Assembly (NCBI RefSeq): GCF_000720175.1
Contig: NZ_JOIX01000075.1
Coordinates: 1-36,820 of the forward strand
Length of the DNA stretch: 36,820 bases
Source: Streptomyces sp. NRRL S-337
Lineage (GTDB): Bacteria > Actinomycetota > Actinomycetes > Streptomycetales > Streptomycetaceae
Direction of reading: 5' to 3'
In this document: positions 7,284 through 13,220 of the stretch, piece by piece
Numbering within the stretch: the first letter of the stretch is position 1
Layout of the letters: each line of letters begins with the position of its first letter
Notes under the pieces: model-generated
What the model saw: only the letters and a program-made list of their open reading frames with translations
What the model was told of the DNA's origin: nothing
Database searches by the model: none
Program-made: the position numbers and the translations under genes

Positions 7284-8126
7284 GTGCACACAGACATGGA
7301 GCAGGTCTCCGGGATCACTGAGCCGGTCGAGCGCGCCAAAGCTGCGATCGACCTGATGGCGACGTATCAGGGATGGGTGCTGGAGCTCTCCCGCATGCGG
7401 CGTGAGGCCATCGAAGAAGCGCAAGCGTCCGGCATGACTCAAGCGGAGATTGCCAAGCGGCTCGGGGTGAGTCGAGGCCGGGTTGGGCAACTCGCGTCCG
7501 CTGGCCCACCCCCAGAGCGAGCCTTCTTCGGTACGGACACGGTGACTGTGTCGCTCGGCGGCAAGTACGAGGCCGGCAAAGATCCCGAGCAGTCCAGCGA
7601 GGTCGTTACTAGAGAGGACATCAGCAACTTCGAGCACCTGCGCACGTTGCTCGGTGGCATGAAGCTTGAGGCCAAGTACGAGGTGGTTCCGCCAACGGGG
7701 ATCATCAACTTGAACCGCGACAATCACGTAGTCATCTGCGGTCCGCGGCTGTCTCCCATCGTGGCGCAGGTACTCGAAGGGGATCACAACCTGGGGTTTG
7801 AGAAGGATCGAGCCTGGCACCTCGTCGACCGGAAAGCCGGGCAGGAGTACCGGTCCCCGATGGACGAGGACGGCTCGGCCGGCGACTTTGGCTACCTTGG
7901 GCGGCTCCCTCGCCTGGACGGTCGTGGGACGTTCCTGTACATCGCTGGCGTCCACTCCATCGGTGCGAACGGAGTCGTTCACTTCCTGGAAAACAACTTG
8001 GCTGAGCTGTATCGAGAGGTCCGTACGCGACGGTTCTCGACGCTCATCTCATGCCGCTACGACCCCAAGACGCTCGACGTGCTGGAGAGTCGACGTGTCA
8101 CCCCGCTGTACCGACATGAGGCGTGA
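7284..8126 (+). CDS. HTH DNA-binding protein with unrecognised C-terminal sensor-like domain
   Basis: The GTG at 7284 follows GGAG by four bases; ATG 7296 is an alternative start with a poor distance. The 280-aa product opens with a helical region and a sigma-region-4/XRE-like helix-turn-helix at about 48-73 (EEAQASGMTQAEIAKRLGVS, then RGRVGQLA). After a linker, residues from about 135 form a compact alpha/beta domain with VVICGPRLSPIVAQVLE, GYLGRLPR, and TFLYIAGVHSIGANGVVHFL. I know no firm family for it; a ligand- or nucleotide-sensing role is inference from the glycine-rich strands. It is followed two bases later by a PP2C-type phosphatase gene. The inverted 15-mer overlapping its presumed transcription start may be its own operator. 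It is probably the switch of this module. Confidence 0.75.
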   Translation: MHTDMEQVSGITEPVERAKAAIDLMATYQGWVLELSRMRREAIEEAQASGMTQAEIAKRLGVSRGRVGQLASAGPPPERAFFGTDTVTVSLGGKYEAGKDPEQSSEVVTREDISNFEHLRTLLGGMKLEAKYEVVPPTGIINLNRDNHVVICGPRLSPIVAQVLEGDHNLGFEKDRAWHLVDRKAGQEYRSPMDEDGSAGDFGYLGRLPRLDGRGTFLYIAGVHSIGANGVVHFLENNLAELYREVRTRRFSTLISCRYDPKTLDVLESRRVTPLYRHEA

Positions 8127-8128
8127 TC

Positions 8129-8935
8129 ATGCGAGTTTCCATTGACACACTGCCCGGGGGAGCAAATCCGAACGAAGATTGGGTGGCTGGCACCCCTGCG
8201 CTCGCCGTCGTGCTGGACGGGCTGAGTACGGCTGGCCTGGCCACGGGGTGCCGTCATGGCGTTCCCTGGTATGTCGCTCAACTCGGCGGCCAGTTGGTAG
8301 CAGCACTGGCAGAGCCGGACCGATCACTCTCAAGCGCGCTGGCGGATGCGCTCGAAAGGGTTGCCGGATTGCACCCCGAATGCGACCTGGGCAACCCAGG
8401 GACGCCGTCGGCCACGGTTGCAGTCCTACGGCACCGACATGGCGTGCTTGACCATCTGGTTCTCGCCGACTCGCCCATCGTCTTCGACGGCCCTCATGGC
8501 TACTCGATGATCACGGATCTCCGCGTGGACGACGTCCTACCCGAGATGCGGGCTGAGGTGGAGCGGCATGAGACCCACACGCCAGGACACCGAGAGGCAC
8601 TGCAACGCTTCGTGCTCGCGCAACGGCAAGTGCGCAACACGCAAGAGGGGTACTGGGTTGCTTCCGCCAGGCCAGAGGCTGCTGAGCACGCCTTGACCGG
8701 CACAACGCCACTCGGTGAGGCAAGCTCCGCTGCAGTCATGTCCGACGGGGTGTCGCGGCTCGTGACTGAATACCAGATGGCGACTTGGTCCGACGTATTC
8801 GCGACGCTCCGTTCAGGAGGACCCCGAGAGCTGATCAAAGCTGTACGCAAGGTTGAAGCGACAGATCCCACCGGGCGTCGCTGGCCGCGATACAAGTCCG
8901 GCGATGATGCCGCCATCGCCTTCTGTCAATGGTGA
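8129..8935 (+). CDS. PP2C-family (PPM) protein phosphatase
   Basis: ATG 8129 lies two bases after the upstream TGA, with GAGG eight bases before it. The 268-aa protein shows the ordered PP2C motifs: PNED (Asp17), VVLDG (Asp30), PSATVAVL, LADSPIV, MSDG (Asp206) and GDDAAIAF (Asp259/260). The metal-binding aspartates are therefore all present and Mn/Mg-dependent phosphoserine/threonine phosphatase activity is expected. It has no membrane segment or sensor domain, so control must come from a partner, most likely the HTH protein encoded just upstream. No Ser/Thr kinase is encoded in the visible element. Codon use is less GC-extreme than in the chromosomal genes to the right, fitting acquired cargo. 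Confidence 0.85.
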   Translation: MRVSIDTLPGGANPNEDWVAGTPALAVVLDGLSTAGLATGCRHGVPWYVAQLGGQLVAALAEPDRSLSSALADALERVAGLHPECDLGNPGTPSATVAVLRHRHGVLDHLVLADSPIVFDGPHGYSMITDLRVDDVLPEMRAEVERHETHTPGHREALQRFVLAQRQVRNTQEGYWVASARPEAAEHALTGTTPLGEASSAAVMSDGVSRLVTEYQMATWSDVFATLRSGGPRELIKAVRKVEATDPTGRRWPRYKSGDDAAIAFCQW

Positions 8936-8962
8936 CTTGACCAGATCAGAGGAGCGAAGGCC

Positions 8963-8994
8963 AAGGGCCCCGCCGGTTCGCCGGCGGGGCCCTT
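8963..8994. terminator. Strong hairpin terminator between convergent genes
   Basis: A perfect 14-bp stem (8963-8976 with 8981-8994) closes a TTCG loop. It lies 27 bases after the phosphatase stop and 28 bases before the 3' end of the convergent minus-strand gene, so it can serve both. There is no long T-run, as is usual for Streptomyces. Confidence 0.85.
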
Positions 8995-9022
8995 GCACAC
9001 TGGCGCTACGTGCGCACAACCC

Positions 9023-9589
9023 CTAGGCGTCTCTCCATGCCTGAAGGAATCGCTCCCGGTCTTCCGCCGTTTTGTGAGCTCGGCGGCTGGCGAGTACGAC
9101 ATGCCAGGCAGTGGTCTCGGCGTCACGCAGCCACAAGTTTCCGTAGTACTTGGCGTCGCCCATGACGTCCAGCGCACCCCCGATTAGTTCGGCGACGACG
9201 TCCCGGTCGCAATCGTCGAGCTCGGCAAGAAAGCTGAGCACACGACTGGCAATACCCGCCTCGTTTCCCTTGATGAGGTAGTCGATGAAGGGTCCGCCGG
9301 CGTTGGCCGGATCGATGTTCAGGGCGGCATCACCTGCCGCCCTGAACATCGATGACCAGAACTCGCGCCCGCTGGTGGTGCCGGGTAGGGGCAGCTCGGC
9401 GAAGAGGTCAACCAGATGGCCGTTAGCCGCCTGGTTGTAGGAGACATCGCAGGCCGCTGCCGCAGCAATCTTCGCGACGAGCCCGGTATCCAGCTCTTCG
9501 CTCTCTGGCCAGTCGAGTGGAGTGTTCAGGTTTTTGGTGAGGTGCTGGGCTAGCTCACCGTCTTCGTCCAGGTGCAGATGGACAATCAC
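9023..9589 (-). CDS. Hypothetical cargo protein (188 aa) containing a large internal DNA hairpin
   Basis: GTG at 9589 follows a GGGGGA by five bases. The product is soluble, acidic and mostly helical, starting MIVHLHLDEDGELAQHL. It contains LVDLFAELPLPG, FRAAGDAALNIDPANAGGPF and LAELDDCDRDVVAELIGGAL, and has no membrane segment, signal peptide or catalytic motif that I recognise. It stands alone, convergent to the phosphatase gene and separated from it by a terminator. Unusually, codons for residues around 79-93 form a 19-bp perfect inverted repeat with a 5-base loop (9311-9353). Codon use is milder than in the chromosomal genes. A moron-like or defence cargo role is possible, but nothing in the sequence shows it. 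Confidence 0.7.
   Translation of the reverse strand: MIVHLHLDEDGELAQHLTKNLNTPLDWPESEELDTGLVAKIAAAAACDVSYNQAANGHLVDLFAELPLPGTTSGREFWSSMFRAAGDAALNIDPANAGGPFIDYLIKGNEAGIASRVLSFLAELDDCDRDVVAELIGGALDVMGDAKYYGNLWLRDAETTAWHVVLASRRAHKTAEDRERFLQAWRDA
9311..9353. repeat. 19-bp perfect inverted repeat with 5-base loop
   Basis: Arms 9311-9329 and 9335-9353 are exact reverse complements around TCACC, beginning ATCGATGTTC and ending GAACATCGAT. It lies in the middle of a coding sequence rather than at a gene end, so it is not a normal terminator. Confidence 0.9.
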
Positions 9590-9751
9590 AAGTTCCCCCA
9601 GTTCAGGGCCAGATGACGTACAACACCGCGTCTTTCCGCCTGCCAGTCTGCCCAGTTGGGCGGTGATCAGGTGAGGCGTGTGGACAACGGCCGGAAAGTG
9701 CGGTTCTGTTGACCTGATGAGCTCTTCGCTGCTGCGTGGGTTGGTATCGCC

Positions 9752-9802
9752 TCTGCACCCCTCGCTGACGGCAATAGCTGAAGGCAGCGCATGTGGACTC
9801 CG
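9752..9802. repeat. Copy 1 of a 52-bp element-end repeat with TGACGGCAA boxes
   Basis: This stretch is nearly identical to 11401-11452, starting TCTGCACCCCTCG and ending TGTGGACTCCGC. It contains TGACGGCAA at 9766-9774 and a decayed second box TGAAGGCAG at 9779-9787. The paired 9-mers, 13 bases apart, resemble arm-type binding sites of tyrosine recombinases. That reading is inference. Confidence 0.8.
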
Positions 9803-9826
9803 CGAGTCGGCTCGAGCAAGAGAGCC

Positions 9827-10495
9827 TTAGGAAGAGTCGGTCGCAAACCAAGAGGCGCGATCCTTCGTGCTCGGTTGCCCACCGGGTAGGGCGCTGGCGA
9901 GCACACGCGCTTGTTCCCGGGCCTCTTTCCGCGCAACACGAGCCTGGTGAAGGTGCTCCCCCTGCATCGTGTCGCCCTGTTCCAAGATCCAGTCTTCAAG
10001 ATTCTCGTCATTGCTGCATAGATTGGCCAACCCGGCGATGAGGAGCTGGAACTTACCGGGCGTAGGCAACGTGTTCCCGTCCAGGTAGGAACCGACGGTA
10101 CGGGGGCTGAGGCCCGCTGCATCCCCCCAAGAGTTCTGCGAGGGAGTGTCTGCCTCTTTCCACAATCGCCTCAAGGCCGACTGGAATTTCTCCTCCTCGG
10201 GTGTCTTCCTGACCTGCACCTCGCCCCGGCTCCTGCCTTCTGCGGCAAGCTCGCCCTCAGTCCGCCGACGCAGCGTTCGCCACCGCGCCAGCTCGTCATC
10301 AGCCCCCCAGGCGATAACGATGCGCTCCAACGTGAAGACACTGGGCAGGCGCTTCGCCGCGAGTGCTTCGTAGACCGCGGTCCTGGATGCTCCGTATCTC
10401 TCCGCAAGGACCACCGTGCCGCCCGTACGGTCTTGCAAGTCCCTGAGTGCAGTAGCGAATTTTGACAGTGCACTGTCATTGTGCAGAGGTTGCAT
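9827..10495 (-). CDS. XRE-like helix-turn-helix regulator
   Basis: The ATG at 10495 gives 222 residues; an in-frame TTG at 10507 is possible and neither start has a good ribosome site. Residues about 9-55 contain FATALRDLQDRTGGTVVLAERYGASRTAVYEALAAKRLPS, a helix-turn-helix form common in Streptomyces regulators. A second HTH-like unit is at about 115-150 (NSWGDAAGLSPRTVGSYLDGNTLPT). The C-terminal third is helical (RVARKEAREQARVLAS). Upstream lie three CRP-like boxes and within codons 6-11 a perfect palindrome. It probably controls excision, transfer or its own expression; the target is unknown. Confidence 0.75.
   Translation of the reverse strand: MQPLHNDSALSKFATALRDLQDRTGGTVVLAERYGASRTAVYEALAAKRLPSVFTLERIVIAWGADDELARWRTLRRRTEGELAAEGRSRGEVQVRKTPEEEKFQSALRRLWKEADTPSQNSWGDAAGLSPRTVGSYLDGNTLPTPGKFQLLIAGLANLCSNDENLEDWILEQGDTMQGEHLHQARVARKEAREQARVLASALPGGQPSTKDRASWFATDSS
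10463..10478. promoter_or_regulatory. 16-bp perfect palindrome at the 5' end of the XRE gene
   Basis: TGACAGTGCACTGTCA is fully self-complementary and covers codons 6 to 11 of the regulator gene. Its size and place suit a dimeric repressor, possibly the regulator itself. It could also be a chance result of codon choice. Confidence 0.45.
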
Positions 10496-10527
10496 GCGGC
10501 GAGGCAATACCCGACCCCTCGGAATGG

Positions 10528-10598
10528 GTGATCTGGATCACAATCTAGCCCTCCTGGTGTGTGACAAGGGTCACTTACAAAGTGGTGATCTGCGTCAC
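10528..10598. promoter_or_regulatory. Three CRP-like boxes, GTGA-N6-TCAC
   Basis: GTGA-N6-TCAC occurs at 10528-10541, 10561-10574 and 10585-10598, with spacers TCTGGA, CAAGGG and TCTGCG. This matches the core of CRP/FNR-type sites, the class bound by Streptomyces Crp. They sit upstream of the XRE-like regulator (minus strand) and 218 bases or more before the small membrane protein gene (plus strand). Host cAMP control of the element is an inference. Confidence 0.6.
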
Positions 10599-10639
10599 AC
10601 TTGACTCGACAATGGGGCTCCACCAGCAGCGATGATGCC

Positions 10640-10815
10640 CTGTCAGTCGAATAAATAGTACCGGTTAGTTTTCTGCGCGGCGGGGGGATTCGGGGGCCGT
10701 GCCAGAGTTTTTCGCAGACGGCGCGAGCTGGTCGCTCTACACAAAAGGCGACGGCTCCCTGCGGGAACAGGAAGCCGTCTACGCGAAAGTTGCCTACTGC
10801 TAGGAAGGAACCTTC
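10640..10815. other. Intergenic region with hairpin before small membrane protein gene
   Basis: No gene seen. A short AT-rich patch (AATAAATAGTA, near 10649-10660) may hold promoter elements. An imperfect hairpin at 10750-10779 (GACGGCT-C-CCTG paired with CAGG-A-AGCCGTC) precedes the coding start by 37 bases and could be a terminator of upstream transcription or an attenuator. Confidence 0.45.
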
Positions 10816-11151
10816 ATGTCCGAGAGTACGGGGAACGTCGCCGTCGGGGAAAGTGACACTTCCCTCACGCGCCAGCCCGCTCGACGCCTTGCCTTGCCGA
10901 TCGTGCTGAGTGGTGGTGCAAGCGCCGCCCCGATCGTCTGCGCCGTGCGTCAGGATTACACCGCTGGGCTGATCGCGAGTGCGCCCATGCTGGCGGTAAC
11001 CCTTTTGATCTTCTTCTTTGTTGTTTGCCCCGCCGTGTGGTCGACGAAGCCCGGTCGCCAGTCAGCCGCTCTCGCTGTTCTTGATCGGCTGCTTGGGCGA
11101 CCCAACGACCAGTCGAACCGGCGCCGGCGCCGCAGCGCTGCGGATATCTGA
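10816..11151 (+). CDS. Small membrane protein (111 aa)
   Basis: ATG at 10816 has AGGAAGGAA upstream at good distance, which supports translation. The product has a polar N-terminus, then two hydrophobic helices (LALPIVLSGGASAAPIVCAV and SAPMLAVTLLIFFFVVCPAVW). A basic tail contains NRRRRRSA. There is no signal cleavage site. The second helix is short and very hydrophobic, like many two-helix proteins of mobile elements. I know no family. It lies between the two 52-bp end repeats, divergent from the XRE regulator. Confidence 0.7.
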   Translation: MSESTGNVAVGESDTSLTRQPARRLALPIVLSGGASAAPIVCAVRQDYTAGLIASAPMLAVTLLIFFFVVCPAVWSTKPGRQSAALAVLDRLLGRPNDQSNRRRRRSAADI

Positions 11152-11348
11152 GGCGCGCTATGCGGGAACATTGCCGAGCTAGCAGTGCGTCCTGCCCTTC
11201 GGCGGGGCGTGCTGCAACCGGTGGTCTCAGTTGTGGTCTCGGTACGTGCGGTTTCCGGTCTCGTTCGTCGTCGTCCAGGGAGGTCCAGAACCTCTCCTGA
11301 CCAGCGGTTCACGGACATGCGCGGACGCTGCTGGTTCAAGATCGGACA

Positions 11349-11376
11349 ACTCGTAATGCGTAGGTCCCAGGTTCGA
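11349..11376 (+). other. tRNA-Thr(CGU)-like fragment, possible second attachment-site remnant
   Basis: The stretch has the layout of a tRNA from anticodon loop to T loop: loop CTCGTAA (anticodon CGT), stem half TGCGT, variable AGGTC, T-stem half CCAGG, TTCGA. The flanks do not complete the anticodon stem, T stem or acceptor, so it cannot be a working tRNA. Such pieces are typical core sequences of integrative elements. Confidence 0.55.
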
Positions 11377-11400
11377 GGGCCGAGAGCTGGCCTCGGCATG

Positions 11401-11452
11401 TCTGCACCCCTCGTTGACGGCAATAGCTGACGGCAACGCCTGTGGACTCCGC
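11401..11452. repeat. Copy 2 of the 52-bp element-end repeat, two intact TGACGGCAA boxes
   Basis: Contains TGACGGCAA at 11415-11423 and again at 11428-11436 in direct orientation, inside a block shared with 9752-9802. It lies 80 bases from the tRNA-Val fragment, a usual distance for integrase arm sites. Confidence 0.8.
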
Positions 11453-11531
11453 CGTACGTGAGACCGCAGGTCTGCAAGACGTGGGGTGAAGCAGCAGGGA
11501 AACGTGAGGGTCGGCAGGTCGCTTGATCGAA

Positions 11532-11576
11532 CTTACAAAGCAGATGTCACAGGTTCGAATCCTGTTGTGCCCACCA
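11532..11576 (+). other. attR: 3' part of tRNA-Val(UAC)
   Basis: The sequence reads as the 3' part of a tRNA: anticodon loop CTTACAA (anticodon TAC), stem half AGCAG, variable ATGTC, T arm ACAGG-TTCGAAT-CCTGT, acceptor half TGTGCCC, discriminator A and encoded CCA. The matching 5' half is absent just upstream, so this is not a complete gene. It is followed by a T-rich terminator, as expected for the original chromosomal tRNA end. It marks the element-chromosome junction. Confidence 0.85.
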
Positions 11577-11596
11577 TTACGACCGTGAGGTCAGCA

Positions 11597-11628
11597 AGCC
11601 CCCGACTCGTTCGAGTCGGGGGCTTTTT
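11597..11628 (+). terminator. Terminator of the original tRNA gene
   Basis: A 13-bp perfect stem (AGCCCCCGACTCG with CGAGTCGGGGGCT) around TT is followed by TTTTT, a classical intrinsic terminator, 20 bases after the tRNA CCA. Confidence 0.9.
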
Positions 11629-11742
11629 GCGTGCTGGGGCGGTGGGGCGGGCGCTGTCGATCAGGTGCGGGTGGTAGGTATCGTGAGGCCGAGGAAGGAT
11701 TGAAGTTTCAAGTAAATGGGTTCGGGTCTGGAGGAGGGGTTT

Positions 11743-12243
11743 ATGGCTGTGCGGCGGCTCAATCATGCGGTGTTGTATGTGCGGGATGTGGCGAGGTCGG
11801 TCGCTTTTTACACCGAGGCGCTGGGGCTTGTGGTGGATGTTGAGGTGCTGGGGCGGGCGGCGTTTCTCAGTGCTCCTGGGTCGCTCAACGATCACGACTT
11901 GGGGTTGTTCGCGGTGGGGGCGGGGGCGCCGGGGCCGGAGGGCGGGCGGGTCGGGCTGTACCACCTGGCGTGGGAGGTCGGCACGCTGGGGGAGCTCGCG
12001 GCGGCTGAGGAGCGGCTGGTGGAGAGGGGTGCGCTGGTCGGCGGCAGTGATCATCTCGTCTCCAAGTCGCTGTACGGCAAGGATCCGGACGGCAACGAGT
12101 TCGAGGTGATGTGGCGGGTGCCGCGGGAGGACTGGCCGGGGCCGGACGAGTCGGACCGGCTGCGTCCGCTCGATCTGGCGGGGGCGTTGCGGCGTTGGGG
12201 GCCGGACCTGGTGACGGGGGCGGCGGCCGGCTCCGCTACGTAG
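11743..12243 (+). CDS. VOC family protein (glyoxalase / extradiol dioxygenase fold)
   Basis: ATG 11743 follows GAGGAGG by about six bases. The 166-aa protein has one VOC module: RRLNHAVLYVRDVARSVAFYTEALGL at the start, with the first metal-ligand histidine. YHLAWEV in the middle holds the second histidine, and KDPDGNEFEVMW near residue 125 supplies the glutamate. The set matches metal-dependent catechol 2,3-dioxygenase-like or glyoxalase-like enzymes, but the substrate cannot be read from the sequence. It is the first chromosomal gene after the attR junction. Its 5' region (11629-11742) shows no strong promoter. Confidence 0.9.
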   Translation: MAVRRLNHAVLYVRDVARSVAFYTEALGLVVDVEVLGRAAFLSAPGSLNDHDLGLFAVGAGAPGPEGGRVGLYHLAWEVGTLGELAAAEERLVERGALVGGSDHLVSKSLYGKDPDGNEFEVMWRVPREDWPGPDESDRLRPLDLAGALRRWGPDLVTGAAAGSAT

Positions 12244-12340
12244 TGAGGCGTTCGCTGGGCGGGGGTGGTCCCGGGTTGGCTGAGGGCTCTGACTCCGGTG
12301 CTGGTGCTGGTGCTGGTGCTGGCTCTCGGGTGGATTGTGG

Positions 12341-13219
12341 CTAGTAGCCCGAGGGGGAGTAGTTCGAGGGGGAGTAGTTCAAGGTCGAGAGGAAGGTGTG
12401 GAGTTCCTGGTCGAAGAGGGGGGTGTTTTCCAGGTTCACCATGTGGCCGGCGCCTGGTATGCGGATTCTTCGGGCGCCGGGGACGGTCAGCGCTATGGCA
12501 TGGGCGTTGGCGGCGATGTCCCTGCTGTCGAGATCGCCGTCGAGGACGATCGTGGGGACCTGGATCTCGCCCAAGCGGTCGATGGCTCCGACTTCGATGG
12601 GGATGCCGGCGCCTACGCCGTCGGCGTGGACCATGACGTTGGCCTCGGCCGAGGCGCGCATCCGCTCGCGGAAACCCGGGTGGACGGCGGAGGGTGGCCG
12701 ATGGGGGCCGTCCACCCACATCCGGAGGAAGTGCTCGACATAGCGCTCCGCGCCGTCCGGTGCGCCGATCGCGGCCACCTGCTCCTTGATGTGCTCCAGG
12801 ACGAAGGGGTCGGTGAAGGCACGGCCGCTGATCCCCGGGGAGGCGAGCGCGAGGGCCGCGACCCGGTCGGGGTGGGCTATGGCGGTGTCCAGCGCGACCC
12901 GTGAGCCATGGGAGAGGCCGACGAGTACGGCGCGGGGGACGTCGAGGGCGTCGAGCAGGGTGATCAGGTCGTCGTGGTTGGCGTAGTCCCCGGTGACCGT
13001 GGACGACAGGCCGTGGCCCCGCGAGTCGTAGCGGATCGCGCGCAAGCCGGAGTTCACCAGCCAGCTGAACTGCTCGTCCCACATGTGCTGGTCGAGCATG
13101 CCGCCGTGCAGCAGCACCACGGCGGGTCCCGAGCCGGCCGTCTCGTAGAACAGCTCGCCGTCCTCGATCGGCACGATTCCGTTGTCGATCTCGGACCAGT
13201 CGGTGAGGGGCTGGGTCAT
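12341..13219 (-). CDS. Alpha/beta-fold hydrolase
   Basis: The 292-aa product has the classical order: oxyanion strand VVLLHGGMLDQHMW, nucleophile elbow GLSHGS (about residue 107), acid loop VLDGDLDSRD, and terminal GAGHMVNLE with the catalytic histidine. The lid region is about 60 residues. Closest in style to haloperoxidase/ester hydrolases. The ATG at 13219 sits one base after the TGA of the MarR gene upstream, so the two are an operon, and the MarR protein probably represses both. The last residues NYSPSNYSPSGY come from a 15-bp tandem duplication (12350-12379), an odd recent expansion at the C-terminus. Confidence 0.9.
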   Translation of the reverse strand: MTQPLTDWSEIDNGIVPIEDGELFYETAGSGPAVVLLHGGMLDQHMWDEQFSWLVNSGLRAIRYDSRGHGLSSTVTGDYANHDDLITLLDALDVPRAVLVGLSHGSRVALDTAIAHPDRVAALALASPGISGRAFTDPFVLEHIKEQVAAIGAPDGAERYVEHFLRMWVDGPHRPPSAVHPGFRERMRASAEANVMVHADGVGAGIPIEVGAIDRLGEIQVPTIVLDGDLDSRDIAANAHAIALTVPGARRIRIPGAGHMVNLENTPLFDQELHTFLSTLNYSPSNYSPSGY

Positions 13220-13220
13220 G

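Larger units (their letters stand above)
11152..11531. other. Element right-end region without genes
   Basis: No supported coding sequence. The region holds a broken tRNA-Thr-like fragment (about 11349-11376), the second 52-bp end repeat (11401-11452) and about 80 bases leading into the tRNA-Val fragment. Open frames here are short and antisense to these features. Confidence 0.6.
1..11576. mobile_element. Right-hand part of an integrated AICE (conjugative element), left end outside the window
   Basis: Seen: a compact leftward operon encodes a TraB/FtsK pump, an SpdB-like protein and several small families that recur in actinomycete integrative and conjugative elements. The block ends at a tRNA-Val 3' fragment (11532-11576) followed by an intact tRNA-type terminator, after which ordinary chromosomal genes begin. 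Known: AICEs integrate into the 3' end of tRNA genes, rebuild the tRNA at one end and leave its 3' fragment at the other. Inference: 11576 is the right boundary (attR). The integrase, excisionase, replication initiator and intact tRNA-Val should lie left of position 1. No integrase or Rep is visible here, so the element is only partly seen. Confidence 0.85.

Noticed and set aside
9603..9851. Short minus-strand frame over the first 52-bp repeat
   Set aside because: Composition is random-like and it covers the putative integrase arm site; the matching stretch of the second repeat has no equivalent frame.
11349..11376. Functional tRNA-Thr gene
   Set aside because: Neither the anticodon stem nor the T stem can be completed and no acceptor end or CCA follows, so it is only a fragment.
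1..11531. Integrase, excisionase or Rep gene of the element
   Set aside because: No tyrosine or serine recombinase motif and no Rep-type gene is visible in any frame; they are presumed outside the window.
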